Shown here one piece after another: positions 1 through 6,934 of a stretch of 25,378 bases of DNA. The notes beneath the pieces are model-generated. The model had not been told where the DNA came from. It saw only the letters and a list, made by a program, of their open reading frames with translations, and searched no databases. The DNA is from a virus, in IMG/VR virus record IMGVR_UViG_3300046009_010253, positions 1 to 25,378 of that record, one strand, 5' to 3'. Each line of letters starts with the position of its first letter. Within the stretch, counting starts at the first letter, position 1. Position numbers and translations under genes: made by a program.

Positions 1-1003
1 CTATTCTGCCCCTAACACCTGCTATTAATTCGGCATGATCCTTGCTTACATCTAATCCTGTTGGGATTCCAAGCATCTCTTTGTATTTTTCGATTTGCTT
101 TTCGTTTTTTATACTTTTACCGTATGGCATTGTATCTACAATGGACTTATCTGGTAATATGATTCCTATTGGATTTCTTTCACTTTTAACAGTTGAGTGT
201 TGAATTTTAAATGCAACGATGTCGCACCATACATCCCATAGATTTTTAGATATGTCTATTTTCATTGCATCTTCTAATGATTTTAGAAATTGTAAATATC
301 CCTCTGCTACCTTTTTTCCTGTGTTGTTGAATTCTTTTGTTTTTGGGTCTTTTGTTGCAGTCTTCATCGTTAAGGTTAGATCGCCTTCTTTATTTGTTTT
401 TTTCGTAAAAAGATTATCAGGGGCTAAAGATTGATAAACTACAGAATTTATAGAATCTATACATCCTAGTTGTCCTAACATCAATTGAACTGCAAATGCT
501 GCTTTTGTTGGACCTAGACCTGTTAATTTCTGTAATCTATACCAGACTTTCACTGACGTATTAAGTTTATCTTCTGCGGTTTTTCCTTTATTTGAATGAA
601 TAATTTCCATAACATCATTATATGTTTTGGTTTTATTCTTCCATAATTCTTTGATATAAAGAGCACCAGGCCCAATTCTATTAATCATAGTGCTGAATGA
701 TGACGATGAATCATATCTCCAATCTGTGGATTTTGGACTTTTTTTGGTTTTTTTATCGGTGGTTAAAACCCATTGAATGAAATCATCGAAACTGAATTTA
801 ACATCGGTCCATTGTTTTTGTATGGAAAAAAACACGAATGAAATTAATATTGCCATATTAACATCATTTTTTAGTGCAAATGATTTAATTTGTGGTTGGT
901 GAAGGCAGAATCCACTGGAAATATCAGGTTTTTCTTGAGTACTGTCTACCATACCGACATATGGTCTTCCGTTTGCATCCAATATCTCTTCCTTTATTAT
1001 CAT
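1..1003 (-). CDS. Helix-hairpin-helix domain protein, 3' end beyond the window
   Basis: An open frame on the minus strand starts at the ATG at 1003-1001 and runs off the left edge with 334 codons visible and no stop, so this is the N-terminal part of a longer protein. Residues about 157-182 (LTGLGPTKAAFAVQLMLG, then a CID) resemble the helix-hairpin-helix plus following helix of DNA glycosylase-type DNA-binding proteins (LPGxGPKTA pattern). The region before it is mixed and lysine-rich. I cannot place a catalytic Asp or any other domain. The start is supported by an AATAAATA late-type box 5 nt upstream and by the lack of an alternative ATG close by. It is divergent from the nuclease-like gene at 1033 across only 29 bp. 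Late expression and a DNA-contacting role are inferences. The family is not recognised. Confidence 0.8.
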   Translation of the reverse strand, partial: MIIKEEILDANGRPYVGMVDSTQEKPDISSGFCLHQPQIKSFALKNDVNMAILISFVFFSIQKQWTDVKFSFDDFIQWVLTTDKKTKKSPKSTDWRYDSSSSFSTMINRIGPGALYIKELWKNKTKTYNDVMEIIHSNKGKTAEDKLNTSVKVWYRLQKLTGLGPTKAAFAVQLMLGQLGCIDSINSVVYQSLAPDNLFTKKTNKEGDLTLTMKTATKDPKTKEFNNTGKKVAEGYLQFLKSLEDAMKIDISKNLWDVWCDIVAFKIQHSTVKSERNPIGIILPDKSIVDTMPYGKSIKNEKQIEKYKEMLGIPTGLDVSKDHAELIAGVRGRI

Positions 1004-1008
1004 TTATA

Positions 1009-1016
1009 TATTTATT
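1009..1016 (-). promoter_or_regulatory. Late-type promoter box (AATAAATA) for the gene ending at 1003
   Basis: The minus strand reads AATAAATA, then 5 nt (tataa), then the ATG at 1003. It matches the T4 gp55-dependent late consensus TATAAATA at 7 of 8 positions. In T4 the RNA starts a few bases downstream of the box, so this transcript would begin at or next to the ATG. The same spacing recurs at most other minus-strand genes here. Confidence 0.6.
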
Positions 1017-1024
1017 AGTAAATA
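1017..1024 (+). promoter_or_regulatory. Late-type promoter box (AGTAAATA) for the gene starting at 1033
   Basis: The plus strand reads AGTAAATA, then 8 nt, then the ATG at 1033. It lies immediately beside the oppositely directed box at 1009-1016, so the 29-bp gap holds two divergent late-type promoters. No Shine-Dalgarno sequence is present. Confidence 0.55.
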
Positions 1025-1032
1025 GATTTAAT

Positions 1033-1644
1033 ATGACAGAGGGATTCGATTCTTATTTTAAATCTATTTTAGAGGCAATGACACCTTTTACTGGGGATCA
1101 ACGAGTAGATGCAGGAAGAATGGCCGATTTAACTAAAGGAAGTTATACTGAGACTGCATTTTCATCTCTTTTACAGAAAAACAATGTAGTTTTTCGTCTT
1201 GCAAGTTCTAAAGAAGAAGTTGAAGATCATGTGGATTTTTATGTTAAATTGTCTGCTGGCGGTTACAAATCATTCGAAGTTAAGCCTTTGTCTAAAGATG
1301 GGACATTTTATGCAATTGAATTAGTCGGTAGATCGGGAATGCCTGGGGCGATTTATGGAAAAGCCGACTACATGGCATTCCATAATCCTGTAAAACAACT
1401 TTTCTATATTATCGAAAGGGAAAAGATCAAATCTTTGGTAGAGAAAACAGGTGGTGTTTCTGTTGATAGATGGGGTAATTTATCAAATGATAAATTTAGA
1501 ACTGTCGATAATGTAGAAGATGCAGATTTGTTCAGAAGATCATTTTACTTCCGTAGAAACGGAAGAGGCGGCAATGATCCATCTTTATTAACAACCATAT
1601 CTGTTGAGAAAATGAAAGAAATTAAAAGCTTCCTTCTAAAATAA
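1033..1644 (+). CDS. Putative PD-(D/E)XK nuclease-like protein with head-targeting-type leader
   Basis: A 203-residue protein. I chose the ATG at 1033, not an upstream GTG at 892, because the upstream extension overlaps the divergent gene and its promoter, and because the protein then starts with MTEGFDSYFKSILE, the same leader as three other genes here. The body has E40, then HVDFYV with D68, then FEVK with E82 and K84, a spacing expected of a PD-(D/E)XK nuclease core. It is followed by a GKADYMAF/LFYIIEREKI segment typical of such folds. The SILE leader end fits the (I/L)xE cleavage rule of T4 prohead protease. Target and activity are unknown. A packaged, possibly injected nuclease is an inference from leader plus fold. 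Confidence is high for the gene, moderate for the nuclease fold. Confidence 0.75.
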   Translation: MTEGFDSYFKSILEAMTPFTGDQRVDAGRMADLTKGSYTETAFSSLLQKNNVVFRLASSKEEVEDHVDFYVKLSAGGYKSFEVKPLSKDGTFYAIELVGRSGMPGAIYGKADYMAFHNPVKQLFYIIEREKIKSLVEKTGGVSVDRWGNLSNDKFRTVDNVEDADLFRRSFYFRRNGRGGNDPSLLTTISVEKMKEIKSFLLK

Positions 1645-1647
1645 AGA

Positions 1648-1676
1648 TTGACAGATGATAGAACATGATGTATATT
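1648..1676 (+). promoter_or_regulatory. Sigma-70-type promoter upstream of the RNase H gene
   Basis: TTGACA at 1648-1653, a 17-bp spacer and TATATT at 1671-1676 form a near-consensus housekeeping promoter just after the stop of the preceding gene. RNA would start about 10 nt before the ATG at 1694. An alternative -10 (TAATAT, 1682-1687) sits 6 nt before the ATG, like the other early promoters in the window, but has a poorer -35. Confidence 0.65.
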
Positions 1677-1693
1677 TCATTTAATATAAGATC

Positions 1694-2119
1694 ATGATAA
1701 CAGTTTTTACAGATGGTGCATGTGATAAGAATCACAAAAAAGAGAACATAGGCGGTTGGGCATATGTTATTCTTAATGAATTTGGTGTTAAAACTTCGGA
1801 AAATTCAGGTAAAGAAATCAATACCACTAATAACCGTATGGAGATGATGGCAATGTTAAATGCACTAAAAGCCGTTCATAAAAACTATAAAGGTGAAAAA
1901 GCTGTTATTCATTCTGATTCTGAATATGTCATCAACACTCTTACGAAAAACTGGAAGAGAAATAAAAACGTCGATCTATGGGATCAGATAATTCCTCTCA
2001 TGGATGAGAAGATCACTTTAAAATGGGTCAAAGGACATGCAGGTAATCAGTTCAATGAATATGTTGACAAATTAGCATATCAACAAACTAAAGATTCAAA
2101 TATAACGATAATTCGATGA
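1694..2119 (+). CDS. rnhA: Ribonuclease HI
   Basis: A 141-residue type 1 RNase H, slightly shorter than the bacterial enzyme (about 155). It cuts the RNA strand of RNA-DNA hybrids using two metal ions. The four catalytic acidic residues are in place: D7 in VFTDGACD, E50 in NNRMEMMA, D75 in IHSDSEYV and D125 in EYVDKLA. The loop histidine (H115 in WVKGHAG) is also present. The GGWAYVI strand after the first aspartate is typical. In a T4-type phage it would remove RNA primers during replication or supply RNase H for replication restart. T4 itself uses an unrelated flap-type RNase H, so this is a cellular-type replacement. It leads a plus-strand operon, and its stop overlaps the next start (ATGA at 2116-2119). 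Confidence 0.95.
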   Translation: MITVFTDGACDKNHKKENIGGWAYVILNEFGVKTSENSGKEINTTNNRMEMMAMLNALKAVHKNYKGEKAVIHSDSEYVINTLTKNWKRNKNVDLWDQIIPLMDEKITLKWVKGHAGNQFNEYVDKLAYQQTKDSNITIIR

Positions 2120-2370
2120 ATTTACCTTTATCTAACAATTTTCCAAAAGAAGGCGATATATTAAAGGCAAAAGAAACATTGCCTAGTCTTGTTTATCCAC
2201 ACTTTATCAGTATCGTCGAAGATGCACATGATTCTATAATCCCTGGAAATGAATACACTGTCGTTAAATGTGAAGTTTATTCTTCTTGGTGTGCAGTATG
2301 GTTAAAAGAATTGCCAAGTCAACATGGGGATAGAAAATTCCACTTGGCATTTTTTGATTGGAAGTATTAA
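2116..2370 (+). CDS. Small protein of unknown function
   Basis: 84 residues. The start ATG at 2116 shares an ATGA with the RNase H stop, so it is probably translated by coupling. The sequence is mixed, with NFPKEGDILKAKE near the start and PGNEYTVVKCEVYSSWCAVWLKEL in the middle. The alternating hydrophobic pattern suggests a small beta-barrel (SH3-like) fold, but that is a guess. There is no signal peptide or membrane segment and I do not recognise the family. Codon use and A+T content match its neighbours. The gene is supported by its tight fit between two coding frames. Confidence 0.75.
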   Translation: MNLPLSNNFPKEGDILKAKETLPSLVYPHFISIVEDAHDSIIPGNEYTVVKCEVYSSWCAVWLKELPSQHGDRKFHLAFFDWKY

Positions 2371-2374
2371 AATT

Positions 2375-2611
2375 ATGAACAAATTATTTGAAGATTTAAA
2401 AGCTAGGTTCCCTGATAATGTTTTAGGGGAGCAAAGAAGGATAGATGCTTATGATTTTTCACCATTCAGTTTAATTACTGTGGATGGTATTGTTACGGAT
2501 ATTCGTGTTCCATTAGAGGAGGAGAGCTTTAGAGGAATACCATTAACGGAAAAAGACGAGCAAATGATATTAGAGCATTTCACTGAAAAGATCAAAAAGA
2601 TTATATCATGA
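2375..2611 (+). CDS. Small protein of unknown function
   Basis: 78 residues from the ATG at 2375, four bases after the preceding stop. An upstream in-frame ATG at 2324 would lie inside the previous gene, so the later start is preferred. The C-terminal half (EKDEQMILEHFTEKIKKII) looks like an amphipathic helix. The middle (SLITVDGIVTDIRVPLEEE) looks like beta strands. No family is recognised. Its stop overlaps the start of the ATP-grasp gene (ATGA at 2608-2611), so it belongs to the same transcription unit. Confidence 0.7.
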   Translation: MNKLFEDLKARFPDNVLGEQRRIDAYDFSPFSLITVDGIVTDIRVPLEEESFRGIPLTEKDEQMILEHFTEKIKKIIS

Positions 2612-3381
2612 ACACTATATTAATTGAAAACGATGTCTTCAGTGAAGATGAAAAAATTACTAGAAATTCGTCTACAATTGCATCGAAATTTTTCAATGTG
2701 GTGGAAGTCGATAGTATACTAGATATCGAGAAACATGCAGATAAGAACATCTGTTTCTATCGTGGTTCTTTCGCTGTCGGTGCTGTTCTTCGGCGTTATT
2801 TCAATTTTAATGAACAGGCATGGTTCTACAATTGCACGAGGTGGGTGCCTGAACTTAAGAGGTTTTACATTAATAAAAAGTATAACATTCTGGACTTTGA
2901 AAGCTGTTTGAATTTAGATTTTCCGAAATTCATACGTCCTTGTTCTGGCAACAAATCATTTTCGGGCCAACTGTTTGCGAATAAAGATCAGTTCAATACA
3001 GAATATATCTTCACAACTGTCAATAGAAATGTATCGAAATTCGATCTATGTCTATATGCACAACCTAAACTCATATCCGAAGAATATCGGTGTGTTTTTG
3101 TGAATAGGCAATTAGTGTCGGCATGTGGTTATTTGAAAGAGGGAGAACGTGTAGATTTCCCTTGTTCTAAAGATGTGATTGATTTGGCTAATACCATCTC
3201 GACAGATTCATATTTCACTATTCCGAATTTTGTCATTGATATTTGTCGGAATCAGAAAGATGATAGTCTACATCTTTTAGAAATAAATTCTATATACAAT
3301 GCTAGTTTTTATAGCTGCGATTTGTTCTCAATATACGAAGCACTAGCGAATTTTTTCAATTATGAGACACGATATGGATAA
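2608..3381 (+). CDS. ATP-grasp domain protein (R2K-like)
   Basis: 257 residues with the layout of a compact ATP-grasp ligase of the R2K type found in phages and bacteria. Visible elements are FIRPCSGNKSFSG at about 108-120 (R110 and K116, candidate nucleotide-binding basic residues), EEYRCVFVN at 158-166, a central D211 in FVIDI, and the C-terminal LLEINSIYNASFYSCD (E225, N227), which matches the metal-binding ExN of ATP-grasp enzymes. Such enzymes join a carboxylate to an amine, thiol or similar group through an acyl phosphate. The substrate is unknown. Related phage genes often sit beside sugar or peptide modification genes, and here the next gene is a sugar epimerase/reductase, so a joint role in surface modification is possible but inferred. 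Confidence 0.7.
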   Translation: MNTILIENDVFSEDEKITRNSSTIASKFFNVVEVDSILDIEKHADKNICFYRGSFAVGAVLRRYFNFNEQAWFYNCTRWVPELKRFYINKKYNILDFESCLNLDFPKFIRPCSGNKSFSGQLFANKDQFNTEYIFTTVNRNVSKFDLCLYAQPKLISEEYRCVFVNRQLVSACGYLKEGERVDFPCSKDVIDLANTISTDSYFTIPNFVIDICRNQKDDSLHLLEINSIYNASFYSCDLFSIYEALANFFNYETRYG

Positions 3382-3384
3382 ATA
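3379..3384 (+). promoter_or_regulatory. TAAATA box 6 nt before the epimerase/reductase start
   Basis: TAAATA overlaps the stop codon of the ATP-grasp gene and ends 6 nt before the ATG at 3391. The spacing is close to that of the late-type boxes elsewhere. Because the gene also sits inside a co-directional operon, this could be chance or an A-rich translation signal instead. Confidence 0.3.
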
Positions 3385-3390
3385 TCCTAT

Positions 3391-4233
3391 ATGGTCTTGG
3401 TCCTTGGTTCTTCAGGATATGTCGGTTCTAAAATTTGCCAATATCTGGATTTCCAAGGTATTCCCTCCATTACTTTCTCGTTGAGATTTAATATAGGGAA
3501 CATTGAAAAATTGGATTATGTTTGTCGAACAAAGGGTATAAAAAAGATAATCAACTGTTCGGCCTATGTGGGAGAGAAGTCGATTGATGACTGCGAGGTA
3601 AATGTCGGAAAGACCGAAGATGCAAATGTCTATTGCGTATGGAATATCGTAGAGATATGTAAGAAATACAATATTATCCTAACCCATGTGTCTACTGGTT
3701 GTATTTTTGACGGAGATAATAGCTGGGATGAATCGGTGACTCCTTTTTTCGAAGAATCTGTGTACAACAGAACCAAAATAGAAGCAGAAAAAATCGTATC
3801 GACATATGATAATATTTACATCTGTCGTCTCAGGCTTCCATTCGATTTTATGAATCATCCAAAGAATTTCATTTCAAAGATGATGAAATTTAATAAAGTT
3901 GGCGATCAGCTTAATTCCATTACCAATCTTAACGATTTTGCATTGATTGCGGTTGAATTATCTCAACAGAAACATCCGTTTGGGATATACAATGTTGTAA
4001 ATCCAGGGAAAATCAGTGCTCATGGAATTAAACTGATCCTCCAAGAATACAATTTGATCTCCGACCCTTGGACCATATTAGAGCATAATGACCCAATATT
4101 CAATCTGCGAGCAAATACCACTCTTTCAAGTTATAAAATATTACATGAGGGGTTTGTGATGGACGAAGTTAGCTTATCTATACGTAAATGTTTAGACAAT
4201 TGGGACAATTCAGATACTAACGTTTTCTGGTAA
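3391..4233 (+). CDS. NDP-4-keto-6-deoxyhexose 3,5-epimerase/4-reductase (rhamnose synthase-type SDR)
   Basis: 280-residue extended short-chain dehydrogenase/reductase. It has the Rossmann motif GSSGYVG at 6-12, INCSAYVG at 54-61, the STG segment (S101, T102) and the catalytic YxxxK as Y125 and K129. The stretch from about 100 on follows the bifunctional UDP-4-keto-6-deoxyglucose 3,5-epimerase/4-reductase of plants and giant viruses (NRS/ER): VSTGCIFDGD, then a TPFF acidic turn, YNRTK, RLRLPFD, HPKNFISKMMKFNKV, NSITNLND, and GIYNVVNPGKISAHGI. That is closer than to bacterial RmlD. The product would be UDP- or dTDP-rhamnose. No 4,6-dehydratase gene is in the window, so the substrate must come from elsewhere in the phage or from the host. 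It could feed the glycosyltransferases encoded further along. Confidence 0.8.
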   Translation: MVLVLGSSGYVGSKICQYLDFQGIPSITFSLRFNIGNIEKLDYVCRTKGIKKIINCSAYVGEKSIDDCEVNVGKTEDANVYCVWNIVEICKKYNIILTHVSTGCIFDGDNSWDESVTPFFEESVYNRTKIEAEKIVSTYDNIYICRLRLPFDFMNHPKNFISKMMKFNKVGDQLNSITNLNDFALIAVELSQQKHPFGIYNVVNPGKISAHGIKLILQEYNLISDPWTILEHNDPIFNLRANTTLSSYKILHEGFVMDEVSLSIRKCLDNWDNSDTNVFW

Positions 4234-4764
4234 TTATATTCCTCTTAGGGAGTATCCGTTCACTTTAGCATTAAAAACCAAAGCCTCCTTTATATTATGT
4301 TGAATATCGTAATCATCGAGTATACCCATGAATTTTTTAAATCCGAAATAGGACTGCATTCGATCAAAATCACATACAAAAGTTCCCGAATGTGACTTGG
4401 CATTCGTTTCCAGAGAAATGATAAAACGATCTTCCGCAGGAGGTAAATATGATTCTTTAGTTCTCCAATTGTGAAAATAAAAGGAAGTTACGGGATTCAC
4501 TCCATAAGTATCAATGGTTTTGAAGAAATATTTGTATTGCAATTTATGGAGTCTCATTTTTTTTCTGAAGTTTTCAGGTAAATCATTATAAGCTTTTTGT
4601 AATTTATCCGCTCTACTGGCATTATAAGAATTGGCCATATGTTTTTGGTAATATTCTAGTTCTTTAAAAAAAGGCTTAAAAATGTCCACATCTTCAACTT
4701 TACGATTATCCGAATCTTTAACGTTAAGCATCGCTCGATATAATTTATCAAAATTAGGTGTCAT
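4234..4764 (-). CDS. Unknown protein with head-targeting-type leader
   Basis: 176 residues. I chose the ATG at 4764 over one 13 codons upstream because a perfect T4 late box, TATAAATA, lies 5 nt before it and the protein then starts MTPNFDKLYRAML, matching the leader of three other genes. The body is basic and aromatic-rich (KMRLHKLQYKYFFKTID; FKKFMGILDDYDI), predicted soluble, with no domain I recognise. Unlike the relatives, no (I/L)xE cleavage site follows the leader. Its stop abuts the stop of the convergent epimerase/reductase gene with no spacer. It lies 39 bp downstream of another leader-bearing gene but has its own late box. A virion-internal role is inferred from leader and promoter. 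Confidence 0.8.
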   Translation of the reverse strand: MTPNFDKLYRAMLNVKDSDNRKVEDVDIFKPFFKELEYYQKHMANSYNASRADKLQKAYNDLPENFRKKMRLHKLQYKYFFKTIDTYGVNPVTSFYFHNWRTKESYLPPAEDRFIISLETNAKSHSGTFVCDFDRMQSYFGFKKFMGILDDYDIQHNIKEALVFNAKVNGYSLRGI

Positions 4765-4769
4765 TGAAT

Positions 4770-4777
4770 TATTTATA
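4770..4777 (-). promoter_or_regulatory. Late promoter box, perfect TATAAATA
   Basis: The minus strand carries TATAAATA, identical to the T4 late consensus, followed by 5 nt (attca) and the ATG at 4764. It lies in the 39-bp gap between two minus-strand genes and settles the start of the downstream one. The predicted RNA start falls at about the ATG. Confidence 0.75.
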
Positions 4778-4803
4778 TTTCGCATTAAAGAGAGAAACTT
4801 CAA

Positions 4804-5511
4804 CTACATCTGCCAAGGCTTTTTAGTAGGGCCGGAAAATCCTAATGCTCTAAGTTTAATTTGTCTCTCTAAATCTGCTTGATCCCTTAATTTCTTTTCT
4901 TCCTCTTCTTTTTTCTGGATATCTTGATCTGGGGTCAATTTATTAAAATATTGTCGCATGAAATCAAAGGTGAGCATCGGAGTGTCATGTGGTTTGTTTT
5001 TTATTGCTTGGGCTGTATCAAGATTGTCAGGAGCAGTACTGCCATCGAGATCGCAATCATATTTAAGCTCGTTAGGATCAAGACCTACAGCTTTAGCTGA
5101 TTCAACTGCGGTGTTAAAAACTTCTTTTGACGGAAAATTCCAAAAGCTTAAAACCTTTTGGGGTGGAAAAATTCTATATTTCACATATGACTGATCGTCT
5201 CGACCTACCCAATCTCTCAAATTACCATTTGTTTTTGCGTTTTTCTCTAAAAATGCAAAACGTTCTTCGCTTCTACCGCGATAGAGTCGGGATATAAAAG
5301 CACCATGACCAACGTAATCCGAACCATCATCTCGCATATCGCGAGTTATAGCCTCATCATTGAATAACAAAAAAATATCTTTTTTATGATTTGGTATTAA
5401 TCCAGTTAAATAGCCAGTATAATAATGGACGTTCTTACCATCCAAAGTGAAATTATCGGGAGATTCCTTTAAAAGTATGCTGTTGATATATTGATCAAAT
5501 TTCGGAGTCAT
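4804..5511 (-). CDS. Unknown protein with head-targeting-type leader
   Basis: 235 residues starting MTPKFDQYINSILLKE, the leader family shared with the genes at 1033, 4764 and 12887. LKE at 14-16 fits a (I/L)xE prohead-protease site. The body has strand-rich segments (VHYYTGYLTGLIP; DIFLLFNDEAITRDM), a GHGAFISRLYRGRSEERFAFLE stretch and, at about 195-220, a highly charged helix (KKEEEEKKLRDQADLE) likely to be a short coiled coil. The end is LGFSGPTKKPWQM. I do not recognise a family or catalytic motif. It has its own TGTAAATA box 5 nt before the ATG and is divergent from the Dda-like helicase gene. It is probably a late, virion-associated protein. Confidence 0.8.
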   Translation of the reverse strand: MTPKFDQYINSILLKESPDNFTLDGKNVHYYTGYLTGLIPNHKKDIFLLFNDEAITRDMRDDGSDYVGHGAFISRLYRGRSEERFAFLEKNAKTNGNLRDWVGRDDQSYVKYRIFPPQKVLSFWNFPSKEVFNTAVESAKAVGLDPNELKYDCDLDGSTAPDNLDTAQAIKNKPHDTPMLTFDFMRQYFNKLTPDQDIQKKEEEEKKLRDQADLERQIKLRALGFSGPTKKPWQM

Positions 5512-5516
5512 ATGAA

Positions 5517-5524
5517 TATTTACA
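5517..5524 (-). promoter_or_regulatory. Late-type promoter box (TGTAAATA)
   Basis: The minus strand reads TGTAAATA, then 5 nt, then the ATG at 5511. A second TAAATA (5530-5525) lies 8 bp upstream on the same strand. The 58-bp gap to the dda start also holds the early-type promoter of that gene on the other strand. Confidence 0.6.
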
Positions 5525-5534
5525 TATTTAGATG

Positions 5535-5563
5535 TAGATTTTGTTCTTTACATATGCTATATT
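5535..5563 (+). promoter_or_regulatory. Early-type promoter of the Dda-like helicase gene
   Basis: TAGATT (5535-5540), 17 bp and TATATT (5558-5563), followed by 6 nt and the ATG at 5570. The -35 is weak by itself, but the spacing and the distance to the ATG match the better promoters at 6901, 9084 and 18261. Confidence 0.45.
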
Positions 5564-5569
5564 GATACG

Positions 5570-6904
5570 ATGGCTGATTTAATTTTCACAGAAGACCAAC
5601 AATATGCCTATGACAATATCATAAATTTTATTGAAAAGGGGTCAAATACATATACCCTATTAGAGGGTGCCGCAGGAACGGGTAAGAGCACGATAACCGC
5701 ACATATCATAAGATATGTATTAGATAATGCATTGTTCGGTAAGATTGCGGTATCGGCCCCGACGAATAAAGCGGTTCGCGTGGTAAAGCGTATGTTTACA
5801 ACCGAAGAGCACGAGAAAGTAGATTTCACTTCGCTTCATTCTCTTCTTGGATTAAAGCATAACATCACCAGTAATGGTAAAGAGATTTTCAAACGTGACC
5901 CTCGTTCGGTCTGTAAACTAGCCTTCTATGACTTGATTGTTGTGGATGAGGCATCCATGATTGCCGATGAACTGTTTAAGGAATTAGACGAGCAGAACTT
6001 CCGAGGTGTTAAAGTTCTATTTGTAGGAGACAGTAATCAGATCAATCCAATCAATCACCTTCATTCTATCCCGATGCTCGAAGAGAAAAGAAAAGAATAT
6101 AACATAGGACATTTCAAATTGACCAAAGTGGTTCGCCAAGCAGAGGGGAATCCTATTATTCAAGTCTCTCAAAAAGTTCTCAAGAACGATTTTACATATG
6201 AGCCAGGTCAGAAACAAATGGTTGAAAAAACTGGAGTTGTGACTCTCAATTCTGATAATACTATTTTGAAAAAACTGCTCCACCTTTATTTCTGTAGCGA
6301 AAAATTTGACAATAACACAGACTATTGCAAAGTATTGGCATGGACTAATGCCACAGTTGACATTTTCAACAAAACCATTCGTAAGATGAAATATGGGAAT
6401 GCCCCGAAAATCGTTAAGGGTGAAAAACTCATAGTGGACCGTCCGATAAAATATGATGGTGATAATGTCGAAGTTATGTTCACAACCAATGAGGATTTGG
6501 TCGTTTTGGAGGTTGAAGAGTCCCAAAAAGAGGTGAACGGCCAATTTTATAAGTTTTACCTATGTCAAGTTAGAGGGGATTTAATCACGGATGAGATCAG
6601 CATAATTCATGAAGATAGCGTTAAAGATTTCGAAATCCAACTTAAGAAATTGGCAGATTCGGCAGAGAAAGAAAAGGATATTAAAGGCCGTATCAAGAAA
6701 TGGCGGGAATATTATGGCTTCATGGAAGAGTTCGCAGCAGTGAAATACAACTATGCAATTACTGTCCATAATAGCCAAGGGAGCACATATGAGAATGCAT
6801 TTATCGTCTATCAAGATATTAATAAAAACTATCGTGCCGACGAAAAAAGGCGGATTTTGTATACTGCAATAACTCGACCAAAAGAAATGCTTTTTATTAT
6901 TTGA
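5570..6904 (+). CDS. dda: Dda-like SF1 DNA helicase
   Basis: 444 residues, close to T4 Dda (439). All helicase motifs are visible: Walker A GAAGTGKST at 33-41, motif Ia APTNKAVR at 64-71, Walker B VVDEAS (D127, E128), motif III VGDSNQI with Q158, motif V AITVHNSQGST (396-406) and motif VI YTAITRPK with R436. Dda is a 5'-to-3' SF1B helicase of the RecD/Pif1 class that assists replication origin firing, fork progression past bound proteins and recombination. The start ATG has an early-type promoter ending 6 nt upstream and no Shine-Dalgarno. The next gene's promoter overlaps its stop codon, so transcription can be renewed there. Confidence 0.93.
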   Translation: MADLIFTEDQQYAYDNIINFIEKGSNTYTLLEGAAGTGKSTITAHIIRYVLDNALFGKIAVSAPTNKAVRVVKRMFTTEEHEKVDFTSLHSLLGLKHNITSNGKEIFKRDPRSVCKLAFYDLIVVDEASMIADELFKELDEQNFRGVKVLFVGDSNQINPINHLHSIPMLEEKRKEYNIGHFKLTKVVRQAEGNPIIQVSQKVLKNDFTYEPGQKQMVEKTGVVTLNSDNTILKKLLHLYFCSEKFDNNTDYCKVLAWTNATVDIFNKTIRKMKYGNAPKIVKGEKLIVDRPIKYDGDNVEVMFTTNEDLVVLEVEESQKEVNGQFYKFYLCQVRGDLITDEISIIHEDSVKDFEIQLKKLADSAEKEKDIKGRIKKWREYYGFMEEFAAVKYNYAITVHNSQGSTYENAFIVYQDINKNYRADEKRRILYTAITRPKEMLFII

Positions 6905-6929
6905 TTTGAACAGAAACTACATGTATAAT
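6901..6929 (+). promoter_or_regulatory. Early-type promoter TTGATT-17-TATAAT
   Basis: TTGATT (6901-6906) overlaps the dda stop codon. After exactly 17 bp comes a perfect TATAAT (6924-6929), then only 5 nt before the ATG at 6935. RNA would start at or inside the start codon. Confidence 0.75.
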
Positions 6930-6934
6930 ATCTC

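Noticed and set aside
219-434. Small plus-strand open frame near the left edge
   Set aside because: It is antisense to the long minus-strand gene that runs off the window.
892-1032. GTG-started N-terminal extension of the nuclease-like gene
   Set aside because: It overlaps the divergent gene and both promoter boxes. The ATG at 1033 gives the shared leader.
6017-6544. Minus-strand open frame of 175 codons inside dda
   Set aside because: It lies wholly within the well-supported helicase gene, has no promoter or family match, and its product is Phe/Ile/Cys-rich like an antisense shadow.
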